DNA of 19,780 nucleotides, from positions 1-19,780 of the forward strand of contig CAZHMN010000055.1 of NCBI GenBank assembly GCA_964533705.1, in the 5' to 3' direction. A program made the position numbers and the translations under genes. How positions within the stretch are numbered: position 1 is the first letter of the stretch; each line of letters begins with the position of its first letter. The notes beneath the pieces were generated by a model. The model searched no databases and was not told where the DNA came from. It saw nothing but the letters and a program-made list of their open reading frames with translations. Shown one piece after another: positions 1-5,648 of the stretch. Origin of the DNA: CAZHMN01 sp964533705 (lineage in GTDB: Bacteria; Electryoneota; B3-LCP).

Positions 1-102
1 GAGATGCTCCTGAATGCTTTCGACGACATCGAAACGCTCAAAGCGCAATTAGAGAGGATTCAACAATTCGCTGGTTCACTGAAAGCTGATCCATGCCTCT
101 AA
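1..102 (+). CDS. 3' end of an unidentified gene (partial)
   Basis: Frame 1 is open from the first base and ends at TAA 100-102, giving the last 33 residues of a protein whose start lies outside the window. The tail reads as amphipathic helix (FDDIETLKAQLERIQQF), possibly coiled coil, and ends in KADPCL. The next gene's ATG at 93 lies inside its last codons, so the two are translationally coupled. I do not recognise the family and nothing more can be said from this fragment. Confidence 0.55.
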   Translation, partial: EMLLNAFDDIETLKAQLERIQQFAGSLKADPCL

Positions 103-263
103 TCTCTTTCGCCTGGACGACCTTACCGTTCCTACAGGGCAAAAAGACAGTAACCCGCCGGGATTGGAATGATCGGCACGCTCAGCTTTTTATCAACGCC
201 TTTAAAATAGGTCAACTGGTCGATGCGTACGATAAATTTATAATTCATATCGGTATTTTCTAA
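93..263 (+). CDS. Short ASCH-like phage protein (apparently C-terminally truncated)
   Basis: ATG at 93 overlaps the end of the preceding frame and opens a 56-residue protein beginning MPLISFAWTT, with GKKTVTRRDW at about residues 16-25 and QLVDAYDK near 41-48. The FAWTT...KTVTRRDW...AYDK pattern matches a conserved phage hypothetical protein that I recall as ASCH/PUA-like, a fold linked to RNA or nucleotide binding; TRR is its signature. Family members normally continue past AYDK with a basic, Gly-rich strand. Here the frame ends after eight further hydrophobic residues, so the domain is cut to its first half. Either a compact variant or a decayed gene. It sits directly upstream of a Gp37/Gp68-family gene, a neighbour I would expect. 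No function is claimed. Confidence 0.6.
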   Translation: MPLISFAWTTLPFLQGKKTVTRRDWNDRHAQLFINAFKIGQLVDAYDKFIIHIGIF

Positions 264-278
264 CAGGGGAGGAGTCTG

Positions 279-359
279 ATGATTGATTGCAGAATCGATC
301 CGACCGAGCATTGCACACAATGCGGCGAATGTGAGGATTTGGAATTTAATGAAGCATAA
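279..359 (+). CDS. 26-residue Cys-motif microprotein
   Basis: A strong Shine-Dalgarno (GGGGAGGAG at about 266-274) stands five nucleotides before ATG 279, and the frame runs 26 codons to TAA 357-359. The peptide is acidic and contains HCTQCGEC, a C-x2-C-x2-C cluster with a preceding His, suitable for binding zinc or an iron-sulfur centre. Its stop overlaps the start of the next gene (ATGAAGCATAA, 349-359), the usual arrangement for translational coupling, and the next gene has only a weak ribosome site of its own. Alternatively this is simply a leader peptide for the DUF5131 gene. I do not recognise a family; the strong ribosome site and the Cys spacing are the reasons for calling it. Confidence 0.5.
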   Translation: MIDCRIDPTEHCTQCGECEDLEFNEA

Positions 360-1059
360 AACTGGAATCGAAACCACACATCCGCCCGGGTACATCGGCG
401 AACCATTGAACCTGCTGGTAGGCTGCGAAGGGCATTCCTGCCAGGATTACTGCTGGGCTTGGCAGAGGGTGGTCCCGCGCATGGCAGCCAATCCTAAAAT
501 CACCTGCTTGAAATGTAAGACCTATCAGCCGCACACGCACTTCGAGCGCGCACTGAAGATCCCTAAGAACGGCCAGCCGCGCTGTTACTTCCAGGATATG
601 GCTGAGCCCAGCGATTTCAGCGATAAAGACATCGCTACTCTGCAGCGCATCATTCGAGAGAATCCTCGTCACATTTTTCAGATTCTCACCCATTTCCCGG
701 CCAGCTTTTACGCCCGCTTTCCGGTGTGGCCGGATAACACCTGGGCGATGGGGTCGTTTACCTCCGGTCAAATCTATTTCCCCAGAAACATGCAGGCTGG
801 CGTCGTCGCAGCTTACTGCGAACCAATCAGGGGACATATATGGTTTGACTGGAATCATCGTAGCAGGAAGCCGGATTGGCTTGTTATCGGAGCACAGACT
901 GGCAAACATGCTGTAGAGCCGGATTTCATATTCATTACAACACTATTAGCCGATTGTTCATGTTTGGATATACCAATTTTTATGAAGCCTCATCCGATAT
1001 GGAAGAAACTTGGTCTGGATTGGTGGATCAACGAATGGCCGAAGGGATATGAACGATGA
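349..1059 (+). CDS. Phage Gp37/Gp68-family protein (DUF5131)
   Basis: This 236-residue protein begins MKHKTGIETTHPPGYIGEP and matches the layout of the Gp37/Gp68 (DUF5131) family: a TGIE start, a Cys cluster close to the N terminus, a central HIFQILTHFP strand, WAMGSFTSGQ, DWLVIGAQTG, and a terminal IFMKPHP...NEWP. In family members I recall, the Cys cluster reads CxxxCxxC followed by YA, reminiscent of radical-SAM proteins. Here it is Cys26-x4-Cys31-x3-Cys35 followed by WAW, so spacing and the aromatic differ; extra cysteines follow near residues 49-52. The biochemical role of the family is not established to my knowledge. An upstream in-frame ATG at 283 would add 22 residues, but the family start and overlap with the small gene 279-359 favour 349. 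Its TGA overlaps the next ATG. Confidence 0.8.
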   Translation: MKHKTGIETTHPPGYIGEPLNLLVGCEGHSCQDYCWAWQRVVPRMAANPKITCLKCKTYQPHTHFERALKIPKNGQPRCYFQDMAEPSDFSDKDIATLQRIIRENPRHIFQILTHFPASFYARFPVWPDNTWAMGSFTSGQIYFPRNMQAGVVAAYCEPIRGHIWFDWNHRSRKPDWLVIGAQTGKHAVEPDFIFITTLLADCSCLDIPIFMKPHPIWKKLGLDWWINEWPKGYER

Positions 1060-1316
1060 AAGCTATTGAACCCAGACATTGCCCGGGCAAGAAATTATAC
1101 TTGAAATCACATCCAATCAGGGATAGTAAATCCGTTGTGATCTGCGAGTGCGGAGCCTACTGGCATGTGAAGGGGCTACCAATGCCCGTGAAATGTTTTA
1201 TGTCCTATATGCGACTATTACCACAGATAGCTCCTGATGGTTTTGTCGGCGGTCCGAAAACGCCAGAATGGATAAATCTGGAAGATGAATGCACCGAACC
1301 ATTAGCTTCACCATAG
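1056..1316 (+). CDS. Small Cys-containing hypothetical protein
   Basis: An 86-residue basic protein whose ATG overlaps the stop of the DUF5131 gene (ATGA, 1056-1059). It has His8-Cys9 near the start, Cys30-Glu-Cys32-Gly in the middle, and Cys47 and Cys79 later. The ICECGAYWHV stretch looks like one knuckle of a zinc ribbon and HCP may supply the other, so a small metal-binding domain is possible. I do not recognise the family. Its last 28 nt overlap the start of the RusA gene in another frame, showing that the block is transcribed as one unit. Confidence 0.6.
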   Translation: MKAIEPRHCPGKKLYLKSHPIRDSKSVVICECGAYWHVKGLPMPVKCFMSYMRLLPQIAPDGFVGGPKTPEWINLEDECTEPLASP

Positions 1317-1834
1317 AAGGCGAACCGGTCCCCAAGGGTCGTCATCGGCCGGCAGGTAACACAATTAAGAGAGCTCTGGAGTTTCTATCGGATCGCACTC
1401 ATTTGAACCTGCTGCAGATCATCACCCTGCGGAAAATTCTCGGCGCAAAGCAGAAATTTCGCACGCCGACCAGGACAAGGGGCTGGGAATACGCGGCGGG
1501 ACTGCAGGCCAAAACGGCCATGCGCGGCCAGGAGCCCCTGCAGGGGCCGCTGATTCTCATAGCCGTTTTCTATCTTCCGAGGCCAAAGCGCATTCCCAAG
1601 GAACGCAAGGGATTACCAGCCTGCAAGCCGGACGATGACAATCTATTGAAATCCCTGAAGGATTCCTTAAATGGGATCTGCTGGAAAGATGACGCTCAGA
1701 TCGTGCTGGGAATGCAAACCAAATTATACGAAACGGACCATATAAGACCGAAGACTGATGTGTGCATTATAGAGACAGATTTTAACGAAGTGCTCTGCTT
1801 TAGTCAGGCATTTATGAGTAATCTAATGAATTAA
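1289..1834 (+). CDS. rusA: RusA-family Holliday-junction resolvase with an internal insertion
   Basis: RusA enzymes are homodimeric endonucleases that cut four-way DNA junctions; phages use them in recombination and in clearing branched DNA before packaging. The N terminus has the family signature IEGEPVPKGRHRP (residues 9-21). The catalytic block is KPDDDN at 113-118, Asp125, and WKDDAQ at 132-137, which supplies the acidic residues and lysine of the RusA active site, followed by a typical final strand. At 181 residues it is well above the roughly 120 of E. coli RusA. Much of the excess is an Arg/Leu-rich stretch at about residues 22-56, inserted between GRHRP and the TPTRTRGWE motif that normally follow closely. 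The start at 1289 keeps the family N terminus and overlaps the preceding gene. Confidence 0.9.
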   Translation: MHRTISFTIEGEPVPKGRHRPAGNTIKRALEFLSDRTHLNLLQIITLRKILGAKQKFRTPTRTRGWEYAAGLQAKTAMRGQEPLQGPLILIAVFYLPRPKRIPKERKGLPACKPDDDNLLKSLKDSLNGICWKDDAQIVLGMQTKLYETDHIRPKTDVCIIETDFNEVLCFSQAFMSNLMN

Positions 1835-1846
1835 ATAACGGAGAAT

Positions 1847-2149
1847 ATGGTGTCTGGACCATCAATCAAAATCTCCTGGCGAACGCCTTTTGATCAGCAT
1901 AGCATCATACACTTCTTTGGGTCCTTCATGCTGGTGCTATTCCTTGATCTGCTGCGGCCCCATCCATTGTCGAGCGTCATCGCCGTCTTTACAGCCGGTC
2001 TGCTGTGGGAGCTGGTCGTCGACGGGACCGGCTGGTTCAAATGGCTTTCGCTTACCGATCCCAAGGGTGGCGATTGGTATGACGTCCTATACGATGCGGC
2101 TGGCTGCGTGCTGGGCTGGTGGGTATTAGGATGGGGGACCGCGCTTTGA
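1847..2149 (+). CDS. Small integral membrane protein, VanZ/DUF2279-like pattern
   Basis: A 100-residue protein with three hydrophobic segments at about residues 19-35, 42-58 and 80-97. Conserved-looking polar residues sit at the membrane edges: DQHSIIHFFGSF (16-27), WELVVDG (54-60), and DPKGGDWYDVLYDAAG (71-86). This arrangement of D..H..G, WE..D and GGD..D...D..G resembles the VanZ-like/YfiM (DUF2279) type of small membrane protein, which I infer from pattern only. It is preceded by CGGAG 12 nt after the RusA stop. Its function in the phage is unknown; it lies among replication/modification genes rather than lysis genes and has no holin-like charged tail. Confidence 0.7.
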   Translation: MVSGPSIKISWRTPFDQHSIIHFFGSFMLVLFLDLLRPHPLSSVIAVFTAGLLWELVVDGTGWFKWLSLTDPKGGDWYDVLYDAAGCVLGWWVLGWGTAL

Positions 2150-2649
2150 ATCTGAAAATCGAAAAGATGAAAACGGCGGATATTATCCTCTATGCCAACA
2201 ACGCCAAAGAGCATCCGGAAGAACAGGTCGATCAGATCGCCGCCAGCATCGTCGAATTCGGCTTTAACGATCCGTTAGCCGTTGATAATAAGAATGTCAT
2301 CATTGAAGGGCACGGACGGTATCTGGCGGCTAAGAAACTAGGCATGGACGAATTACCAGTTATCAGGCTGGGGCATATAACGGAAGGCCAGAAAAAAGCC
2401 TACCGGCTGGCACATAACAAGATCACCCTGAACAGCGGATTCGATTTTGAAATACTGCAGGCCGAACTGTTGACCATCCAGGAAATGGGATCTGACCTGG
2501 CGTTGACCGGCTTCAGCGATTTGGAGATAGAAGATATACTGAAAGATCCGGATTTCGAGCCCGATTCTTCAGATGGACAGGGCAGATTAGACGAGAAATC
2601 AATAGTGACATGCCCCAACTGTGGGCATAAATTCAAACCGGAAAGATAG
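2131..2649 (+). CDS. ParB-like N-terminal domain protein with C-terminal zinc knuckle
   Basis: A 172-residue protein whose N-terminal half is a ParB/Srx-type domain: HPEEQVDQIAASIVEFGFNDPLAVD (positions about 28-52) then VIIEGHGRYLAAKKLG (56-71), the EGHGR being the ParB phosphate-binding/CTPase box. A second helical region (KKAYRLAHNKIT, LTGFSDLEIEDIL) is typical of phage ParB-like proteins. The C terminus, after an acidic linker, is IVTCPNCGHKFKPER, one CPNC knuckle. No methylase domain is fused. The gene overlaps the end of the membrane-protein gene; ATG 2131 is preferred over an in-frame GTG at 2119 because it leaves a better-spaced purine-rich site. The next protein gene is mom, 142 nt downstream, and this knuckle is of interest because phage Mu needs the small zinc protein Com to translate mom. 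Confidence 0.85.
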   Translation: MGDRALNLKIEKMKTADIILYANNAKEHPEEQVDQIAASIVEFGFNDPLAVDNKNVIIEGHGRYLAAKKLGMDELPVIRLGHITEGQKKAYRLAHNKITLNSGFDFEILQAELLTIQEMGSDLALTGFSDLEIEDILKDPDFEPDSSDGQGRLDEKSIVTCPNCGHKFKPER

Positions 2650-2652
2650 ACC

Positions 2653-2738
2653 GGAAGAGGGTTAAGGAGTTGCACCTCCTCGACCGACCGCTGCACGAAG
2701 CGGCCAAAGGAAAACCCTTCCACTTCCAGTCGATGGAA
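2653..2738 (+). ncRNA. Structured RNA leader candidate upstream of mom
   Basis: The gap between the ParB-like gene and mom folds by hand into a three-way junction. P1 pairs 2653-2656 and 2659-2663 with 2713-2721 (nine pairs, a GA bulge). P2 pairs AGGAG 2665-2669 with CTCCT 2676-2680. P3 pairs CCGCT 2688-2692 with AGCGG 2699-2703. A separate hairpin pairs TTCCA 2724-2728 with TGGAA 2734-2738. P2 would hide the only strong ribosome-binding motif in the gap. Mom ends up 54 nt further on. Such a folded leader could serve translational control of mom, but it was found by eye, there is no covariation evidence, and a short frame also runs through it. Confidence 0.35.
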
Positions 2739-2791
2739 ATATTAAGATTTCATCAGACTGAAAGCAAGCGTGGGGTTGAGGTCGTGAAGGG

Positions 2792-3385
2792 GTGCAGCGA
2801 AAACCTGAGCTTAAACTCGATTGGTGTTCTTACGAAGCGGCAAAATATGCCGTCATGCACTGGCATTATTCGAGGGCTATGCCAGCCGCGAAGTTAAACA
2901 AGATCGGAATTTGGGAAGATGATCGGTTTGTCGGCGTTATCATTTTCGGGCGAGGTGCGACACCCAGGTTACTCGAGCGATACGGACTCAAGCAGACCGA
3001 AGGCTGTGAATTGGTGCGGATTGCCATGCGGGACCATTATCACCCGGTTAGTCGGTGCGTGGCGATTGCGATCAAAATACTGAAAAAACACAATCCGGGA
3101 TTGCGGTTGATCGTTTCCTTTGCTGATCCAGAGCAGAACCATAAAGGTGGGATTTACCAGGCGGGGAATTGGATATACACGGGTCGAACTCAACCAGAAA
3201 GCCGGGTATTATACAAAGGGCGGATCATGCACCGGCGCAGTGCTGGATCAGTCAGAGGGTCAATCAAGGGATTAGTGCAGACGGAGAAGACCTGGAAACA
3301 CCGCTATTTATACCCACTGGACAAGGAAATGCGCATACAGGTTGAAGCTCTTCGTCAGCCGTATCCGAAAGCGCCGAAAGCATAG
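2792..3385 (+). CDS. mom: Mom-family DNA adenine modification protein
   Basis: In phage Mu, Mom converts adenine in DNA to a methylcarbamoyl form, which protects the phage genome from many restriction enzymes; the fold is related to GNAT acyltransferases. This 197-residue homologue has the conserved blocks SYEAAKYAVMHWHYSRAMP (13-31), VIIFGRGA (49-56), ELVRIA (73-78), PVSRCVAIAI (85-94), LIVSFADP (106-113), YQAGNWIYTG (122-131) and KHRYLYPLDKEMR (169-181). The start is GTG 2792, with GAGG at 2778-2781 as ribosome site. An ORF in another frame overlaps its first 106 nt. Its final 15 nt form the 5' acceptor side of the tRNA-Gly gene. Mom is normally expressed late because the modification is toxic; the structured leader upstream fits tight control but that is inference. 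Confidence 0.92.
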   Translation: MQRKPELKLDWCSYEAAKYAVMHWHYSRAMPAAKLNKIGIWEDDRFVGVIIFGRGATPRLLERYGLKQTEGCELVRIAMRDHYHPVSRCVAIAIKILKKHNPGLRLIVSFADPEQNHKGGIYQAGNWIYTGRTQPESRVLYKGRIMHRRSAGSVRGSIKGLVQTEKTWKHRYLYPLDKEMRIQVEALRQPYPKAPKA

Positions 3386-3443
3386 ATGGCGATGCGTCCG
3401 CCTGCCAGGCGGAAGAGGGTGGTTCAAGTCCGACCTCGGCGCT
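3371..3443 (+). tRNA. tRNA-Gly (anticodon GCC), slightly degenerate
   Basis: A 73-nt cloverleaf. The acceptor GCGCCGA (3371-3377) pairs perfectly with TCGGCGC (3436-3442). The D stem GCAT/ATGC encloses a loop with A14 and GG. The anticodon stem TCCGC/GCGGA holds the loop CTGCCAG with anticodon GCC (3404-3406). The T loop is TTCAAGT (3423-3429). G1-C72, C2-G71 and discriminator U73 are glycine identity elements, which supports the assignment. Odd points: position 8 is A rather than U, and the T stem (3417-3422 with 3430-3435) has a G-A mismatch and a G-U pair and is one base over-length on the 3' side. CCA is not encoded (TCA follows). The first 15 nt are the end of mom. Confidence 0.75.
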
Positions 3444-3459
3444 CAAAACAGCAGTTATT

Positions 3460-3532
3460 CGCAGGGTGGTGCAATTGGTAGCACGCCGGGTTCATGACCC
3501 GGAGGTCGTGGGTTCGAATCCCACCCCTGCTA
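3460..3532 (+). tRNA. tRNA-Met-type (anticodon CAT), partly initiator-like
   Basis: A complete 73-nt cloverleaf: acceptor 3460-3466 with 3525-3531, D stem GTGC/GCAC, anticodon stem CCGGG/CCCGG with loop TTCATGA (anticodon CAT at 3493-3495), variable AGGTC, T stem GTGGG/CCCAC with loop TTCGAAT, discriminator A 3532. Pair 1-72 is a C/T mismatch and the anticodon stem ends in three G-C pairs; both are hallmarks of initiator tRNA. Against this, the 11-24 pair is T-A rather than purine-pyrimidine, and base 37 is G. It could also be elongator Met or an Ile tRNA read after lysidine modification. CCA is not encoded. It lies 16 nt after the tRNA-Gly gene. Confidence 0.92.
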
Positions 3533-3540
3533 CAAATATC

Positions 3541-3741
3541 ATGGCCAAATGCAAACCCCATTACAAAAAGGCCGGTCAGGGTAAGAAGCGAAAGAAAATT
3601 CGCTTCAAATCGGCCGAAGAAAAAGCCCGGTATGCAGAGAGGATCCAGTGGAGTCTCTACCCCCGTCTGGCCCGCGCCCGGGGTGAAACTCCTACTCTGC
3701 GGCGCTACGCTGAAGATCAACGGTCCTTCGAGAGAAAGTGA
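3541..3741 (+). CDS. Small basic hypothetical protein
   Basis: A 66-residue protein starting at ATG 3541, eight nucleotides after the tRNA 3' end. It is very rich in Lys and Arg (YKKAGQGKKRKKIRFKS at about 8-24, then PRLARARGETPTLRR), with one Cys, which suggests a nucleic-acid-binding role, but I do not recognise a family. The same frame is open further back through the tRNA, but that part only translates tRNA sequence and is not coding. There is no clear ribosome site, so it may be poorly translated after tRNA processing. Its TGA overlaps the ATG of the small terminase gene by one base (TGATG), supporting it as a real member of the operon. Confidence 0.5.
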   Translation: MAKCKPHYKKAGQGKKRKKIRFKSAEEKARYAERIQWSLYPRLARARGETPTLRRYAEDQRSFERK

Positions 3742-4223
3742 TGGCCAGACCGACTAAATATGAAGATTACATGCCGAGAGTGGTAAAATCAATGAAAATT
3801 CTCGGCGCAACCGATGGGGAAATAGCAGATGCACTTGGTATCAAACCAGCTACATTGTATCGATGGAAAAAAGATAAGAATAAAAAAGAGTTTTGTGAGT
3901 CCTTAAAAAAAGGGGGATTCGTTTATAAAGCTGATGCAGTTTTATCCTTGCACAAGAGAATCACGGGATTTAAATACAAAGAGAAGAAAATCGTCAAAGA
4001 AGGTGGTGTAATTGTACGAGAGGAAATTACTGAAAAGACCGTTATACCGGACGTTGCAGCTATTATGTCATATATGACCAACGTTTGGGGTTGGAAACAC
4101 AAGAGCTCTCATGAAGTCACTGGAAAAGATGGTGCTCCACTTGTTGGCGGAAGTGTGGAGATTTATTTACCAGACAATCAGCGAGGAGATCATATCGAAA
4201 AAGATAAGAAGGAGCCGAAGTGA
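3741..4223 (+). CDS. terS: Terminase small subunit
   Basis: TerS recognises the packaging site on phage DNA and recruits the large subunit. The protein is 160 residues and opens MARPTKYEDYMPRVVKSMKI; a helix-turn-helix follows at about residues 23-45 (TDGEIADALGIKPATLYRW), characteristic of small terminases and of the Trp-repressor/homeodomain-like DNA-binding group. The middle is a lysine-rich helical region and the end (VIPDVAAIMSYMTNVWGWKHK) is the usual TerS C-terminal motif before a short acidic and basic tail. A GTG at 3738 is in frame but ATG 3741 is the likelier start. It directly precedes and overlaps the large subunit. The gene is visibly more AT-rich than its neighbours: 22 of 60 bases at 3961-4020 are G or C, against 32 of 60 at 4561-4620. 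Confidence 0.85.
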   Translation: MARPTKYEDYMPRVVKSMKILGATDGEIADALGIKPATLYRWKKDKNKKEFCESLKKGGFVYKADAVLSLHKRITGFKYKEKKIVKEGGVIVREEITEKTVIPDVAAIMSYMTNVWGWKHKSSHEVTGKDGAPLVGGSVEIYLPDNQRGDHIEKDKKEPK

Positions 4224-5647
4224 AGCCGAAATGTATCCTGATTTTATCACTGGTGTTGATCATGGCGGCGAATGAAGCAGATATAATCCAGATACGCCCC
4301 CAGCCCGGGCCCCAGGAAGCTTTTCTATCGACGCCAGCGGACATCGCCATATTCGGCGGTGCGGCCGGCGGGGGAAAATCTTATGCCCTGCTGATGGAGC
4401 CCTTGCGCCATATCAACAATCCGCAATTCGGCGCCGTTATATTCCGGCGGACGACCCGCCAGGTTCTAGCAGAAGGCGGTCTCTGGGATACCAGCCAGAC
4501 CATCTATCAGACATTGAAAGGCAAGCCTCGGGAAAACCGGCTGGATTGGACCTTCCCATTAGGCGCCAGGATTGCCTTTGCACATATGGAGCATGAGAAA
4601 AACCGTTACGACTGGCAGGGTGCACAAATCGCGTTCATAGGTTTCGACGAACTGACTCAATTTTCTCGCAGCCAATTTTTCTATCTGCTTTCCAGAAATC
4701 GCTCGGTGTCCGGCGTGCGGCCATATATCCGGGCCACCTGCAACCCGGATCCCGATTCATTCGTCAAAGATTTGATTCGCTGGTATCTGGACGAGAACGA
4801 GGAATATGCGAATCCCAAGAAGAGCGGCAAAATCCGCTGGTTCGTCAATGTCAACGATGAATTACATTGGTCTAACAAGCCTGAAAAACTCAAGAAGCAG
4901 TTTCCGCACTCTATCCCCAAATCATTCACCTTCATTCCCTCCTATATTTATGACAACAAGATCCTGCTGAAAAAAAATCCGGAATACCTGTCTAATCTGA
5001 TGGCTTTGCAGATGGTCGAGAGGTTGCGGCTGTTGCAGGGCAACTGGAAGGTGCGACCGGCTGCCGGCAATTATTTTCGGAGGGAATGGTTTGAGGTCAT
5101 AGACCGTGATTCTCTGCCCGTCGTGCGGCAGAAGCAGCGTTCCTGGGACCGCGCATCGACGAAACCGTCGGCTGAAAATGAAGATCCCGATTGGACGGTG
5201 GGTTTAAAGATGAGTCGCTGCAGTCATTCCGGGTTGATGTTCATTGAGGACGTGGTGAGGTTGCGGGAATCACCCGGAAGGGTGGAAAAGGCGATTTATA
5301 ATACGGCTACCCGGGACGGACAGGAAACGGTGGTGATCATAGAGCAGGATCCCGGCCAGGCGGGGGAGGTCGAAGTTCAGTATTACATTAAAAAAGTGCT
5401 TTTCGGCTATATCGTGAAATTAATTCGGCCGACGACGGATAAGATCACCCGGGCGCGGCTGGCATCCTCTCAGGCTGAAGCAGGAAATATTAAAATCGTG
5501 CGCGGCGCGTGGAACGAAGATCTCTTCAATGAGCTGGAGAATTTTCCGGATGGAGCTCATGACGACCAGGTCGATGCTCTATCCGCTAACGTCAACGCCT
5601 TCGTCGAAGGCGGGACAATCGATTATAAAGCATTAACGGAGTACTGA
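4220..5647 (+). CDS. terL: Terminase large subunit (ATPase and nuclease)
   Basis: TerL is the DNA-packaging motor and headful/site nuclease docked on the portal. Counting from GTG 4220 (475 residues), the ATPase has Walker A GGAAGGGKS at 46-54, an RRTTRQ arginine motif near 76-81, Walker B IAFIGFDEL at 137-145 and coupling motif ATCNPDPDS near 172-180. The RNase H-like nuclease has SWDRAS with Asp310, IIEQDPG with Glu375/Asp377, and HDDQVDA with Asp448/Asp449. All key residues are present. Start choice: GTG 4220 has a good AAGGAG site at 4209-4214 and overlaps the TerS stop, but it adds a hydrophobic 14-residue leader unusual for TerL. ATG 4262 begins exactly where family alignments would but has no clear ribosome site. 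Confidence 0.95.
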   Translation: MKPKCILILSLVLIMAANEADIIQIRPQPGPQEAFLSTPADIAIFGGAAGGGKSYALLMEPLRHINNPQFGAVIFRRTTRQVLAEGGLWDTSQTIYQTLKGKPRENRLDWTFPLGARIAFAHMEHEKNRYDWQGAQIAFIGFDELTQFSRSQFFYLLSRNRSVSGVRPYIRATCNPDPDSFVKDLIRWYLDENEEYANPKKSGKIRWFVNVNDELHWSNKPEKLKKQFPHSIPKSFTFIPSYIYDNKILLKKNPEYLSNLMALQMVERLRLLQGNWKVRPAAGNYFRREWFEVIDRDSLPVVRQKQRSWDRASTKPSAENEDPDWTVGLKMSRCSHSGLMFIEDVVRLRESPGRVEKAIYNTATRDGQETVVIIEQDPGQAGEVEVQYYIKKVLFGYIVKLIRPTTDKITRARLASSQAEAGNIKIVRGAWNEDLFNELENFPDGAHDDQVDALSANVNAFVEGGTIDYKALTEY

Positions 5648-5648
5648 A

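Noticed and set aside
346..909. Long minus-strand open frame opposite the DUF5131 gene
   Set aside because: Shadow of a convincing plus-strand gene; no minus-strand gene in the window has a family match or a ribosome site. The same applies to minus-strand frames opposite ParB (2400-2723), MuF (7130-7690), neck (12694-13176) and tube (15323-15880).
2119..2130. GTG 2119 as the ParB-like gene start
   Set aside because: It adds four residues with no better ribosome site; ATG 2131 is the simpler choice.
2760..2830. A Mu-like inhibitory hairpin directly over the mom start codon
   Set aside because: Only 3-4 bp pairings could be found around GTG 2792, too weak to call; the convincing stems lie further upstream.
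3466..3540. Upstream extension of the small basic protein through the tRNA (peptide containing PEVVGSNPTPAT)
   Set aside because: This is the well-known artefact of translating a tRNA gene; the coding start is placed at 3541.
4220..4261. Hydrophobic N-terminal leader of TerL as a membrane anchor
   Set aside because: It depends entirely on choosing the GTG start; the packaging ATPase is cytoplasmic and the conserved part begins near ATG 4262.
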